Of a stretch of 64,000 bases of DNA, positions 35,851 through 45,173 are shown one piece after another; position 1 is the first letter of the stretch, and every line of letters begins with the position of its first letter. This DNA is from an uncultured Catenibacterium sp. Its GTDB lineage: Bacteria; Bacillota_I; Bacilli_A; Erysipelotrichales; Coprobacillaceae. The notes under the pieces are model-generated. The model searched no databases. It worked only from the letters and a program-made list of their open reading frames with translations, and had not been told where the DNA came from. Where the stretch lies: assembly GCA_900540685.1 (NCBI GenBank), contig UQGS01000002.1:1-64000 (forward strand), read 5' to 3'. Position numbers and translations under genes: made by a program.

Positions 35851-36966
35851 CTATTGGAATAAGGATTGAAGGTCTACTAGATAGCTTTGTTTATCATCAT
35901 AGATGATCAATTTATTTTCTCCTTCATATTCATAGAGTGAAATGTCTACACCATCTTTAAATGGTAAAGATAATGGAACATAAGTATTCTTTTGAATGTC
36001 ATAAAGATAATAATTGACATGTTTATCATAGAAAGAATCCTCATTCTCATTTGTGATAAGAAGATATTGACTTGTACGAGATACAATTTTTATAAGATAA
36101 TTTTCTTCCTTTATTTCACAACTCTTTTTAGTGATATGATTAATGATTGAATTATCCACTAATTCAAATGCAGACGCAAACTCAGTAATACCATTCCATT
36201 TTTCAACTACCTTCTGCGTTGCACAATCAATTACGATTGTATAATCATCACCATAAGTAATAATATAATCATCACCATAAAATGAATGTTCATTTGATAA
36301 AGCATACCCACATATATCAGGCACAATCTTTTCTGTCTTATTGACTGTATCATAGATTGTCCAATACTCATCCTGCTTATTAATAAGCAGATAACGTCCA
36401 TGAGGTGATAGATATGGATTTACAGAGCGATGATCAGTGGTTATTGTTTCAATATTTCCTGTCTTCATATTCAAGGCAATGATATCATTCTTTTTTGTAC
36501 ATAAATAAACAGTATTATTAAATATACGATTAACACCATACCATATATAACCTGAAAAATCATACATGAAAATATCATGATGATAACGTACATATTTAAA
36601 AGAGAATGGTTTCTTATAAACACCCTTATAAGTACGTGGTTTTTGTAGTTTGATTTGATTATGATACATAAGATAGATACTTTTTATTTTATCATCTTTA
36701 GTATATGTATATCCAAAAGGCACCTCGTACCATCTAATATCCTTAAAAGTGACATTCTCAACAGGATGTATATCCTCTTTAGAAAAGTGATTTGTCAGCC
36801 ATTCTGACATATCAGAATGAAATGCACTGACAGTTATTAAAGAAATACATACAATCACAGCTGTTATAACCATAGAAAATGAATAATGTTTTTTCTTTTG
36901 TGTATATGTGATCTTCTTCCAATCTCCTGGTGTATGAATATCATCAAGTTCCTTCCACTTATTCAT
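35851..36966 (-). CDS. Membrane-anchored protein paired with an ECF sigma factor
   Basis: About 371 residues: a short cytoplasmic N-terminus (about 30 residues), one transmembrane helix (SFSMVITAVIVCISLITVSAF) and a roughly 320-residue extracytoplasmic part made of repeated short beta motifs with aromatic residues (YLLITNE, KLIIYDD), suggesting a beta-propeller. Its start overlaps the sigma factor's stop, the usual anti-sigma arrangement. The cytoplasmic part is too short for a zinc anti-sigma domain, so anti-sigma function is inferred from context. Start could be 36969. Confidence 0.65.
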   Translation of the reverse strand: MNKWKELDDIHTPGDWKKITYTQKKKHYSFSMVITAVIVCISLITVSAFHSDMSEWLTNHFSKEDIHPVENVTFKDIRWYEVPFGYTYTKDDKIKSIYLMYHNQIKLQKPRTYKGVYKKPFSFKYVRYHHDIFMYDFSGYIWYGVNRIFNNTVYLCTKKNDIIALNMKTGNIETITTDHRSVNPYLSPHGRYLLINKQDEYWTIYDTVNKTEKIVPDICGYALSNEHSFYGDDYIITYGDDYTIVIDCATQKVVEKWNGITEFASAFELVDNSIINHITKKSCEIKEENYLIKIVSRTSQYLLITNENEDSFYDKHVNYYLYDIQKNTYVPLSLPFKDGVDISLYEYEGENKLIIYDDKQSYLVDLQSLFQ

Positions 36967-37411
36967 CATCCTCACCTACTTTCTTCTTTAGTATCTCCCT
37001 TCCTCTTTTGAGTCTTGATTTTACTGTATTGATATTCATCTTTAATATTTCCGCAATCTCATCTGTTTTATAGCCTTCATAATAATATAGATAAAGTACA
37101 TTCTTATAACGCGTTGGCATATCTAATATCACAGGAAGCAATACATAATCCTTCTTCTCATCTTGAATAAGCACATCTTCTATATTAATTGTCTTTTTGT
37201 AAAAAACACGACGATAATCCTTACATGTATTGATTGTGACACGAATCAGCCAGTGTTTAAGATGATCACAGTCTTCTATCATGCCATGCTTATAGAGTTT
37301 AATGAAAACTTCTTGAAAACAGTCTTTCGCATCATCACTATTTCTGAGATTCATGATACATATACGTGTCACCATATCCCCATATGTATCAATTACTTCT
37401 TCTATTGTCAT
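36959..37411 (-). CDS. ECF-type sigma-70 factor
   Basis: A 150-residue sigma factor with region 2 (TRICIMNLRNSDDAKDCFQEVF, about 12-35) and region 4 (MPTRYKNVLYLYYYEGYKTDEIA and INTVKSRLKRGREIL, about 90-140) joined by a short linker. Overlaps the membrane partner gene by 8 nt. Divergent from the C69 dipeptidase; two palindromes lie in the shared gap and may be regulatory. Target promoters unknown. Confidence 0.9.
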   Translation of the reverse strand: MTIEEVIDTYGDMVTRICIMNLRNSDDAKDCFQEVFIKLYKHGMIEDCDHLKHWLIRVTINTCKDYRRVFYKKTINIEDVLIQDEKKDYVLLPVILDMPTRYKNVLYLYYYEGYKTDEIAEILKMNINTVKSRLKRGREILKKKVGEDDE

Positions 37412-37460
37412 GATATTTCCCTCCCTTCACTATTAATACGATGATTCCCTCCATTTGGTT

Positions 37461-37504
37461 GCACATATGTGCTGAATTATTTTATTTAAAGGTCTATAAT
37501 AGAC
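37461..37504. promoter_or_regulatory. Two palindromes in the sigma/dipeptidase divergent promoter region
   Basis: GCACATATGTGC (37461-37472) is a perfect 12-bp palindrome, and GTCTAT-A-ATAGAC (37492-37504) contains a TATAAT reading toward the dipeptidase. Either may be an operator or part of the sigma factor's own promoter. Confidence 0.35.
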
Positions 37505-37525
37505 TCTACAAGGGGGAATGAATGT

Positions 37526-38986
37526 ATGCCATGTACGACATTACTAGTAGGTAAGAACGCATCTTATGATGGTTCTACCTTAATCGCAAGAAATGATGAT
37601 TCACAATCTACAAGATTTACACCAAAGAAACTTGCAGTGATTCATCCAGAACAACAAAAAAGAGAATATGAAACAGTATTATCTCACTTAAAGATTCAGT
37701 TACCTGATAATCCAATGAGATATACTGCGATGCCAAATGCCTTAAAAGGTGAAGGTATCTGGGCAGCAAGTGGAATTAATGAAGCAGAAGTCGCAATGAC
37801 AGCGACAGAAACAATCACTTCTAACCCTCGTGTATTAGGGGCTGATCCACTTGTAGAATATGATGAAGAAACAAATACACCAGGTGGTATTGGTGAAGAA
37901 GATATTGTTTATCTTGTATTACCTTATATTCATAGTGCAAGAGAAGGTGTATTAAGACTTGGTTCATTATTAGAAAAGTATGGAACATATGAAATGAACG
38001 GAATTGCCTTCTCTGACCATAATGAAATCTGGTGGTTAGAGACTATTGGTGGTCATCATTGGATAGCAAGAAGAGTACCTGATGATGCTTATGTTGTAAT
38101 GCCTAATCAGTTAGGTATTGATACATTTGATTTAAAGGATGCTTTTACTACTAAAGAAAATCATTTATGCAGTGATGATTTAAGAGAGTTTATTGAAAAG
38201 AATCATTTATGTTTGAATCTAGATGATTCATTTAATGCACGTTATGCATTTGGTTCACATGATGATTCAGATCATGTCTATAACACACCACGTGATTGGT
38301 TTATTAGACGTTATTTAAATCCACGTACTTATAAATGGGATGGAGAAAATGCAGACTTTACACCATTTTCTGATGATATCCCTTGGACTATGGTACCTGA
38401 AAGAAAGATTACAGTTGAAGATGTGAAATATGCATTATCCACACATTTCCAGAATACGCCTTATGATCCATATATTACTCGTGGAGATTTATCTAATAAA
38501 GGTGCATTACGTCCAGTAGGAATCAATAGAAATGACTTCTTATCTGTATTACAGGTAAGACAGGGACAGGAACCTATTGAATGGTTTACATTTGGCTCAA
38601 ATGTATTTAATACACTCGTTCCATTATATATTCATATTGATACTGTACCTGAATATTACAGCAATACAACAGGTGAAGTCTCTACTGATAACTTCTATTG
38701 GGCCAATAGATTAATAGGTGCTATGGCTGATGCATGTGATAAGCAGTCTGCCATCCATATTGAACGTTACCAGAGAGTAGTACAATCTCATTCACATCAT
38801 ATTATTCATACATATGATGAATTGATTGAAAAAGAAACAGATGAAGCAAGAAAAACAGAATTAAGACATGAAGCCAATCAAAAGGCTGCTGATATGTTGA
38901 AGAAGGAAACTTCAAAGACATTACATCTTGTCTTAGATGAGTTAAGCTTTACTATGAAGAATAAATTTGCACGTTCTGATGCATAA
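37526..38986 (+). CDS. C69-family dipeptidase
   Basis: A 486-residue Ntn-hydrolase of peptidase family C69 (PepD). The nucleophile Cys3 in PCTTLLVGKNASYDGSTL sits two residues after the start, exposed after removal of Met-Pro. Later motifs GEGIWAASGINEAEVAMTATET and NGIAFSDHNEIWWLETIGG match the family. Cytoplasmic, broad-specificity hydrolysis of dipeptides. SD GGGGGA-like (AGGGGGAA) upstream of the ATG. Confidence 0.93.
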   Translation: MPCTTLLVGKNASYDGSTLIARNDDSQSTRFTPKKLAVIHPEQQKREYETVLSHLKIQLPDNPMRYTAMPNALKGEGIWAASGINEAEVAMTATETITSNPRVLGADPLVEYDEETNTPGGIGEEDIVYLVLPYIHSAREGVLRLGSLLEKYGTYEMNGIAFSDHNEIWWLETIGGHHWIARRVPDDAYVVMPNQLGIDTFDLKDAFTTKENHLCSDDLREFIEKNHLCLNLDDSFNARYAFGSHDDSDHVYNTPRDWFIRRYLNPRTYKWDGENADFTPFSDDIPWTMVPERKITVEDVKYALSTHFQNTPYDPYITRGDLSNKGALRPVGINRNDFLSVLQVRQGQEPIEWFTFGSNVFNTLVPLYIHIDTVPEYYSNTTGEVSTDNFYWANRLIGAMADACDKQSAIHIERYQRVVQSHSHHIIHTYDELIEKETDEARKTELRHEANQKAADMLKKETSKTLHLVLDELSFTMKNKFARSDA

Positions 38987-38987
38987 G

Positions 38988-39011
38988 AAAAGAAGCCTCG
39001 CTTCTTTTTTT
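38988..39011. terminator. Bidirectional terminator
   Basis: A 9-bp stem (38988-38996 with 39000-39008) with a 3-nt loop and flanking A/T tracts between converging genes. Confidence 0.85.
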
Positions 39012-39483
39012 AGTTATTGGAAGCTGAACACTTTTCAGCATCTATTGCAAGTACAACTAGTAATGCATAAAGTGCATCCTGGCTATTATGAACATCAATG
39101 ACATAGACATCTGTAAAATGGAATAATTCTTTTGATATAGTCGCAATCTCATGATCAGAATCATTTATAGTGTAATTCCAATTCATGAAATCTCCATCAA
39201 TAGACCAGTCATTGAATTCTAATACATATTTAGGAAATAAGAAACTGAGTTTCTTCTGGAATGAACCGATATACTGATCATCTACATAGATACTAAATCG
39301 TGGCAGGAATGTCAATATTTCTTCTTTAATCGTTGCAACACAATTACCTGACGGGTCATATACATCCAATTTATGACCCCATGAAAGACGACTGCTTACT
39401 GTATAGACAACCTGATCATATTCATCATAAATATCATAGCTATCCATTAAACTAAAGAATCTTTGTTTCAATATAAGCTTCAT
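39010..39483 (-). CDS. LURP-one-related family protein
   Basis: A 157-residue beta-rich protein of the LURP-one/YxjI (DUF567) family, a Tubby-like fold. The pattern LKQRFFSLMDSYDIYDEYDQVVYTV is the usual opening, with paired strands repeating every 20-25 residues and a final hydrophobic helix (ALYALLVVLAIDA). Possible membrane tether or lipid-binding role; unproven. Start at the ATG at 39483, nine bases after AGAGAGG. Confidence 0.8.
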   Translation of the reverse strand: MKLILKQRFFSLMDSYDIYDEYDQVVYTVSSRLSWGHKLDVYDPSGNCVATIKEEILTFLPRFSIYVDDQYIGSFQKKLSFLFPKYVLEFNDWSIDGDFMNWNYTINDSDHEIATISKELFHFTDVYVIDVHNSQDALYALLVVLAIDAEKCSASNN

Positions 39484-39497
39484 ATTATTCATCCTCT

Positions 39498-40415
39498 CTA
39501 GAATATTATTATATCATTTTCTTTATGTTTAATACCATAGACAAGATAATCATTCCAATCTTTATGCCTATAAGGATAGGCTACATCTATTTTGATATGA
39601 GGATACTTCTTATTTAAAATATCAATAATTGTATGAACTGCATGTCTTCCTGCTTGATCATTATCTAATCTTAATAAGACTCTTTCTATTGGTTGATGTT
39701 CTAGATGATAAAAGAGTGCACGATAGTGAGAGACAGAATTCAATGATAGATAATCATAATTTTTAAAATCGTTAGTTAAAGTCATTAAGGACATCATATC
39801 TATAATAGACTCAGTTACAATAAGCTGTTTTGAGTTGTGAGATATATAGAAACAGTACTCATAATCATTTCCTGCCTGTTCACGCATATAGCGATTATTT
39901 TTGATACTTCCCCTTTTACTTATGAATGCTGGTTGACTTCCTTTATAAGATACAAAAATAAGATTATGATGCACTGCTTCCTGATAGAGATATCCATGAT
40001 TAATAAAATAATCAATAATATTGAGACTAATGCCTCTGTCATATAAGTAGTAATAGACTTTCTTATTGTTGGTATTCTTTCGAGGTAAGTAGAGTTTTCT
40101 TTTTTGTCTTTCTATCCTTTTGAATTCATGTTGAGGATTCTTATACATGCTCATTTCTAGATAGAGAATCGTATAGATAAAAGATTTAAAATCAGGATTC
40201 TTTTCTAAACCCAATGTCTGACATAATGTAATCGTATCTCCACCAAAACCTTTTGAATACCAATAAAATCTATTAATATTTACTCTAATTTTTAATGAAT
40301 CATGTTCCTCAAGATGATAGTAATTGGTGCTCTCATAGACGAGTGTAAAGCCTAAATCTTCTACAAGAGAAAGCATACTATATTTTTTTACATGTTCTAT
40401 TCGGCTTCTTTTCAT
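39498..40415 (-). CDS. DUF3991/Toprim-domain protein
   Basis: A 305-residue protein. The middle (about 70-180; RGISLNIIDYFINHGYLYQ) fits DUF3991, and the C-terminal part is a Toprim domain with QLIVTESIIDMMSLM and LLRLDNDQAGRHA as the acidic metal sites. Such proteins are primase/relaxase-associated and typical of plasmids and conjugative elements, yet no such element surrounds it. The SD GGAGG is eight bases before the ATG at 40415. It may be a relic or a host-adopted gene. Confidence 0.78.
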   Translation of the reverse strand: MKRSRIEHVKKYSMLSLVEDLGFTLVYESTNYYHLEEHDSLKIRVNINRFYWYSKGFGGDTITLCQTLGLEKNPDFKSFIYTILYLEMSMYKNPQHEFKRIERQKRKLYLPRKNTNNKKVYYYLYDRGISLNIIDYFINHGYLYQEAVHHNLIFVSYKGSQPAFISKRGSIKNNRYMREQAGNDYEYCFYISHNSKQLIVTESIIDMMSLMTLTNDFKNYDYLSLNSVSHYRALFYHLEHQPIERVLLRLDNDQAGRHAVHTIIDILNKKYPHIKIDVAYPYRHKDWNDYLVYGIKHKENDIIIF

Positions 40416-40465
40416 TGAGTGATCCTCCTCTATATAATATATTCCATATAATTTAGGAGAAATCA

Positions 40466-40493
40466 CAAAAAAAACAGTGGAAATTCCACTGTT
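40466..40493 (-). terminator. Terminator after the sodium symporter gene
   Basis: A 10-bp inverted repeat (40484-40493 with 40473-40482) that includes the stop codon region, followed by a T-run on the minus strand. Confidence 0.85.
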
Positions 40494-41850
40494 AGATCAA
40501 ACTGCTGATAAATACGAAGATGACCGCAATAGGTAATATAATCGTAAGATAACCCTGCATCCAGTTCTGGATCTTAGGACCATCACCCATATTGGCTTCT
40601 GTTTGATAATTCTTGAATCCCCATCCTAGTCGAGATGTACAGAATAATAAATAAACAAGAGATCCAAGTGGTAATAGAAGATTACTTACAATAAAGTCTT
40701 CTAAGTCTAATATTGTAGAACCACTACCTAGAGGCTGTAAGAAGCTAAGGATATTAAATCCTAAAGCACAAGGTAATGAGCATACAGTAATAAGAATTAA
40801 GTTAATAATAACTGATTTCTTTCTTGTGATGTTCCATAATTCCATTGTACAGGCAATAATATTTTCAAATACTGCAATGACTGTAGATAATGATGCGAAA
40901 GCCATAAATAGGAAGAATAGAGCACCCCAGATGCGGCCACCTGTCATTGATAAGAAGACATTAGGTAAAGTAATAAAGATAAGACTAGGACCACTATCAG
41001 GATTGACTCCAAATGAGAAACATGCTGGGAAGATGATTAAACCTGCCACAATAGCCACAAATGTATCTAATACAGCTACGTTCACTGCTTCTCCTAAAAG
41101 AGTTTTATCTTTCTTTAAGTAACTACCAAATATTGCCATTGAACCAATACCAATACTTAAAGTAAAGAAAGACTGGTTCATTGCCGCTACAATGACATTT
41201 AATAACCCAATATGCTTGATCTTATTAAAGTCTGGATATAAATAGAATTTAACACCTGCCATCGCATTATGAAGTGTTAAACCATGGACTGCAAGTACCA
41301 CAATAAGTCCAAGTAAGCCAATCATCATGACTTTAGTGATTCTTTCTACACCATTCTGTAATCCCATTGAACATACTAACATACCAATAACAACAACGAA
41401 TACCATCCAGAATACATTCTGAGATGGACTTGATAATACATTCTGGAAAACTGATGCAACTTGTGATGTTTTGACTCCTGTAAATCCACCAGACAAGAAC
41501 TTATAGAAATAGTTCAACATCCATCCAGATACTGTAGTATAGTAGATCATTAAACAGAAGTTTCCTAATAATCCAACATATCCATGTAAGTGCCATTTCT
41601 GTCCTGGCTTTTCCAAAGCCTGATAAGCCTTAACTGGACTCTTTGCACTTGCACGTCCTACAGAGAATTCCATACTTAAAATTGGAACACCAATAAGAAG
41701 TAAGAAAATCAAATAGAAAAAGACAAAGATTCCTCCACCATTTTGTCCTACAACATAAGGGAATCTCCATACATTTCCAATACCAATAGCACATCCTGCA
41801 GATAGAAGCAGGAAGCCTATTCTTGATTTAAATTGTTCACGTTCCTTCAT
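40492..41850 (-). CDS. Neurotransmitter:sodium symporter family transporter
   Basis: A 452-residue membrane protein with 11-12 helices. The N-terminal SAGCAIGIGNVWRFPYVVGQNGGG is the Na+ and substrate-binding TM1 signature of LeuT-like transporters. Likely imports an amino acid with sodium. Single-gene unit; no adjacent metabolic gene points to a substrate. Confidence 0.93.
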   Translation of the reverse strand: MKEREQFKSRIGFLLLSAGCAIGIGNVWRFPYVVGQNGGGIFVFFYLIFLLLIGVPILSMEFSVGRASAKSPVKAYQALEKPGQKWHLHGYVGLLGNFCLMIYYTTVSGWMLNYFYKFLSGGFTGVKTSQVASVFQNVLSSPSQNVFWMVFVVVIGMLVCSMGLQNGVERITKVMMIGLLGLIVVLAVHGLTLHNAMAGVKFYLYPDFNKIKHIGLLNVIVAAMNQSFFTLSIGIGSMAIFGSYLKKDKTLLGEAVNVAVLDTFVAIVAGLIIFPACFSFGVNPDSGPSLIFITLPNVFLSMTGGRIWGALFFLFMAFASLSTVIAVFENIIACTMELWNITRKKSVIINLILITVCSLPCALGFNILSFLQPLGSGSTILDLEDFIVSNLLLPLGSLVYLLFCTSRLGWGFKNYQTEANMGDGPKIQNWMQGYLTIILPIAVIFVFISSLI

Positions 41851-41894
41851 ATTTTCACCCTTCTTTTAAACATACTGACTTATAATAACACATA

Positions 41895-41928
41895 CAAAAA
41901 AATATGGAAATATTTCGCTTCCATATTT
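41895..41928 (-). terminator. Terminator after the Gx transporter gene
   Basis: A 10-bp stem (41919-41928 with 41900-41909) running into a T-tract on the minus strand and overlapping the stop codon. Confidence 0.8.
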
Positions 41929-42437
41929 CAACCAATAAGGTGACTTTTTATTTTAATATATATAATTTGTGCAATTATTCCTACCACCCCACCTGACAGG
42001 ATTCCTAGTAATATCAGATAGGGAAGATAGTAGATAAAGGCGGAGGTAGAAAAGAAGACAAACGCAATAAGTAACTGTCCTATATTATGAGAGACGCCTC
42101 CTACTATAGATACGATTATATTTGAGAAGAGATGGGTTTTAACCATCACTGCCATGATAGTAATAGAAAGAACTCCTCCAGCTAAGCTATAAAGCATCAT
42201 ATAAGGATTTGTGAAAGTGATTCCTATAATAAAGATACGAAGTAATGCGATACCCACTGCATATTTAAATCCAAAGCATAATAGAATTGTAAGAGACACA
42301 ATATTGGCTAAGCCAAGTTTTGCGCCAGGAATTCCTAGATAAATAGGAAACAACATTTCTATATAATTCAATATGATGGATATAGCACAGAATATTGCCA
42401 GAAAGCATAATTGTCTGACTTTAGTATGCTTGATCAT
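41928..42437 (-). CDS. Gx transporter family membrane protein
   Basis: A 169-residue protein of five or six helices, of the family annotated 'Gx transporter' or heptaprenyl diphosphate synthase component I. PIYLGIPGAKLGLANIV (about 33-49) and LAGGVLS are the recurring motif. In Firmicutes it commonly accompanies a NusG-II protein and ApbE/Rnf genes, as here. Probably an S-component-like small permease, substrate unknown. Start uncertain (ATG at 42437 or GTG at 42452); the reading frame overlaps the NusG-II gene. Confidence 0.78.
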   Translation of the reverse strand: MIKHTKVRQLCFLAIFCAISIILNYIEMLFPIYLGIPGAKLGLANIVSLTILLCFGFKYAVGIALLRIFIIGITFTNPYMMLYSLAGGVLSITIMAVMVKTHLFSNIIVSIVGGVSHNIGQLLIAFVFFSTSAFIYYLPYLILLGILSGGVVGIIAQIIYIKIKSHLIG

Positions 42438-42774
42438 CCTGTTGTTTTTCACCTCCTGACACCACCTCTACAATGAGTTTATGAGGAAGACAGATGATAC
42501 TCTGCCCCTTTTTATTAATAGCCCCCTGCTTGATACATAAATGATCTGGACAGGTTGCTGAAACCATCTTTATTTTATGATTTTCTATTTTTAATGTATT
42601 TTCTTTATTAATATGTATTGTTTGGTTTTTATTGAGATCATAATAGCCATACACTTCTTTATTTAAAGTTACTTTTACTAAATTACTTTTTGACTGAGGA
42701 CGAAGAAGAAAACCAGCAGCAGCTATAATCAATAAAATAGCCAATACATAAATATCATATTTTCTGTTTTTCAT
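42421..42774 (-). CDS. NusG domain II-containing protein
   Basis: A 117-residue membrane-anchored protein: one N-terminal helix (about 8-25) then a NusG-II-type beta domain with a cysteine pattern CPDHLC...ICLPH (about 75-100). Such proteins accompany the Gx transporter and Rnf genes and may have a redox or electron-transfer accessory role; this is unproven. Overlaps the Gx gene by about 17 nt and diverges from apbE. Confidence 0.82.
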   Translation of the reverse strand: MKNRKYDIYVLAILLIIAAAGFLLRPQSKSNLVKVTLNKEVYGYYDLNKNQTIHINKENTLKIENHKIKMVSATCPDHLCIKQGAINKKGQSIICLPHKLIVEVVSGGEKQQDDQAY

Positions 42775-42811
42775 TGGTTCCTCCTTGTATAATAGAATAA
42801 GGAGGTACTTT

Positions 42812-43780
42812 ATGAAAAGAATACTTTCTCTTATCCTATGTTTTTCTTTACTTAGTGGCTGTAAGCCTAATAATGAACCTATGACTCAAAAAGAGTTCTG
42901 TTTAGATACAATTATTTCTATCACATTATATGATTCATCTTCAAAGAAGATTCTAAATAAGTGCTTTGATTTATGTAAGAAGTATGAGTTACTTTTCTCA
43001 ACTACAAACACAAATAGTGAACTCTATCAAATAAATCATAATAAGAATAAGACGCAATATCAAACTATTTCTAATGAGCTTGCCTCTGTTATTCAACAGG
43101 GACTTTATTATAGTGAGTTATCAAAAGGTGCTTTTGATATTACGATTGGTACAGTCAGTTCTTTATGGGATTTCAAGAGTGATAATCCTACTCTACCTGA
43201 TGAAACTCTCTTAAAAGAAAGTCTTAAAACAGTCAACTATCACAATATCATCTGTGAAGATAATCAAATAATCTATAAGAATCCTGATACAATGATAGAT
43301 TTAGGCGCCATTGCGAAAGGTTATATTGCAGATCAAATCAAAAATTATTTGATTAAACATAAAGTGAATAATGCCTTGATCAACCTTGGTGGTAATATCC
43401 TATGTGTCGGAGATAAGATGACAGAAGGATATCGTATTGGTATTACTAATCCTCAAAAGACCGATGAATCGATAATAAGTACTAAAGTTGAAAATAAGTC
43501 AGTTGTGACAAGTGGTATTTATCAAAGACAGATGAAAGTCAACCATCATGTTTACCATCATATATTAAACCCTCATACGGGTTATAGTTATGATAACGGA
43601 CTCGCTTCTGTTACTATTGTATCTCCTACATCAATGCAGGGAGATGCATTAAGTACTGTCTGCTTCTCTTTAGGATTAGAAAAAGGAAAAGCACTGATTG
43701 AATCACTGGACAATGTAGAAGCATGCTTTATTGATACAAACAATCAAATCACTTATACAACACACTTCAACCACTCTTAA
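42812..43780 (+). CDS. apbE: FAD:protein FMN transferase
   Basis: Extracytoplasmic lipoprotein (lipobox LLSGC, Cys17) of 322 residues that attaches FMN to threonines of RnfG and RnfD. Motifs: KGAFDITIGTVSSLWDF (about 104-120), DLGAIAKGYIADQI and INLGGN are FAD-binding/catalytic. Start at the ATG at 42812 with AAGGAGG eight bases upstream. It faces the convergent rnf operon, whose RnfG and RnfD both carry flavinylation motifs. Confidence 0.94.
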   Translation: MKRILSLILCFSLLSGCKPNNEPMTQKEFCLDTIISITLYDSSSKKILNKCFDLCKKYELLFSTTNTNSELYQINHNKNKTQYQTISNELASVIQQGLYYSELSKGAFDITIGTVSSLWDFKSDNPTLPDETLLKESLKTVNYHNIICEDNQIIYKNPDTMIDLGAIAKGYIADQIKNYLIKHKVNNALINLGGNILCVGDKMTEGYRIGITNPQKTDESIISTKVENKSVVTSGIYQRQMKVNHHVYHHILNPHTGYSYDNGLASVTIVSPTSMQGDALSTVCFSLGLEKGKALIESLDNVEACFIDTNNQITYTTHFNHS

Positions 43781-43805
43781 AAAAATCCCTAATGGGATTT
43801 TTTTA
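43779..43805. terminator. Bidirectional terminator between apbE and rnfB
   Basis: A 7-bp stem (43783-43789 with 43794-43800, loop TAAT) with flanking A-tract and T-tract. Confidence 0.85.
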
Positions 43806-44594
43806 TTGAATGATCTTTCGAGGACATTTTTCTACACATGCCCCACAATTTGTACATTTAGAATAATCTATATGGGCTAAGAAATCATCGACTGAAATCG
43901 CACCATTTGGACATACTTTAGTACATAACTTGCAGCCAATACAGCCTGATTGGCAGCTTTTAGTGATTACTGGACCCTTGTCATGAGAATTACATTGAAC
44001 ACGATGCATTGCATCATAAGGTACCATTTCAATCAGATGATTAGGACATGCTTCCATACATTTCTGGCATCCTCGACATTTTTCCTTATCTACAACAGCC
44101 ACACCATCTACGATATGAATTGCATCAAATTGACAAGCCTGTACACAGCTTCCTAAGCCAATACAGCCTGAAGTACACATCTTACCACCTTTACCTGGTA
44201 CTAATGCAGCACTTAGGCAATCTTTGATACCAGAATAATCAGATACAGGTGTGACTTTGTCACATGTTCCCTTACATTTCACAAAGGCCGTATAACGTGT
44301 ACTTTCCTGTGCAACTTGTCCTAGAATAGAAGCAATCTTTGCGCCTACTTTATTACCTCCTACTGGACATTGATTACTAGGCGCTTCTCCTTGCGCAATT
44401 GCATGAGCTAAGCCATCACATCCTGGATAACCACAGGCACCACAGTTATTACCTGGAAGAACAGATCTGATTTTCTGTTCTTTTTCATCTACAACAACCT
44501 TAAACTTCTCACTCGCAATACCTAGAACTATTCCAATAAATAGCCCAATCAAACCAACAAGGAGAGTCGCAACCATAATTGACTTCATATTCAT
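43803..44594 (-). CDS. rnfB: Rnf electron transport complex subunit RnfB
   Basis: A 263-residue ferredoxin-like subunit anchored by one N-terminal helix (about 5-25). It has the special CGACGYPGCDGLAHAI cluster (about 50-65) followed by several 4Fe-4S motifs (CRGCQKCMEACP, CIGCKLCTKVCP, CTNCGACVEKCP). It accepts electrons from ferredoxin. Last gene of rnfCDGEAB, 6 nt after rnfA. Confidence 0.95.
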   Translation of the reverse strand: MNMKSIMVATLLVGLIGLFIGIVLGIASEKFKVVVDEKEQKIRSVLPGNNCGACGYPGCDGLAHAIAQGEAPSNQCPVGGNKVGAKIASILGQVAQESTRYTAFVKCKGTCDKVTPVSDYSGIKDCLSAALVPGKGGKMCTSGCIGLGSCVQACQFDAIHIVDGVAVVDKEKCRGCQKCMEACPNHLIEMVPYDAMHRVQCNSHDKGPVITKSCQSGCIGCKLCTKVCPNGAISVDDFLAHIDYSKCTNCGACVEKCPRKIIQ

Positions 44595-44600
44595 TCCTCC

Positions 44601-45173
44601 TTAAATCAAGCCTGAAAAGCCAATAAAGGCAATGGCCATTAAACCTGCAGTAATTAATACAATAGGAGAACCTTTGAAGCTATGAGGAATATCATTGTCT
44701 TCTATTCTTTCTCTAATTCCTGCAAGAATAATAATAGAAATAGTAAAGCCTACAGCTGTTCCAAATCCTGCAACAACACTTGTAATGAAATCATAATGAT
44801 TCTGTACATTAGTCAATGCCACGCCAAGTACAGCACAGTTCGTTGTAATGAGTGGTAAATAAACACCTAAAGACTGATATAGCCCTTGTGAGTACTTCTT
44901 TAAGAATAATTCTACTAATTGTACAAGTGCTGCGATAATAAGAATAAACGCTATTGTTTCAAGATATTCTACATGAAACAACACAAGTAATCGATAAAGA
45001 AGTGATGTGACAGCTGAGGCAATCGTAATAACGAATATAACGGCGCCTCCCATACCTGCCGCTGTTTCTATTTTCTTAGAAACACCTAAGAATGGACATA
45101 AGCCTAAGAATTGAGATAAGACAACGTTATTGACTAAAGAGACACTAATTAAAGTTAAAAGTAATGTTTTCAT
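44601..45173 (-). CDS. rnfA: Rnf complex subunit RnfA
   Basis: A 190-residue, six-helix integral membrane subunit; SVSLVNNVVLSQFLGLCPFLGVS with its conserved cysteine and the second TTNCAVLGVAL repeat place it in RnfA/NqrE. With RnfE it holds the membrane iron-sulfur site and the ion path. Shares one base with rnfE (TAATG). Confidence 0.96.
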   Translation of the reverse strand: MKTLLLTLISVSLVNNVVLSQFLGLCPFLGVSKKIETAAGMGGAVIFVITIASAVTSLLYRLLVLFHVEYLETIAFILIIAALVQLVELFLKKYSQGLYQSLGVYLPLITTNCAVLGVALTNVQNHYDFITSVVAGFGTAVGFTISIIILAGIRERIEDNDIPHSFKGSPIVLITAGLMAIAFIGFSGLI

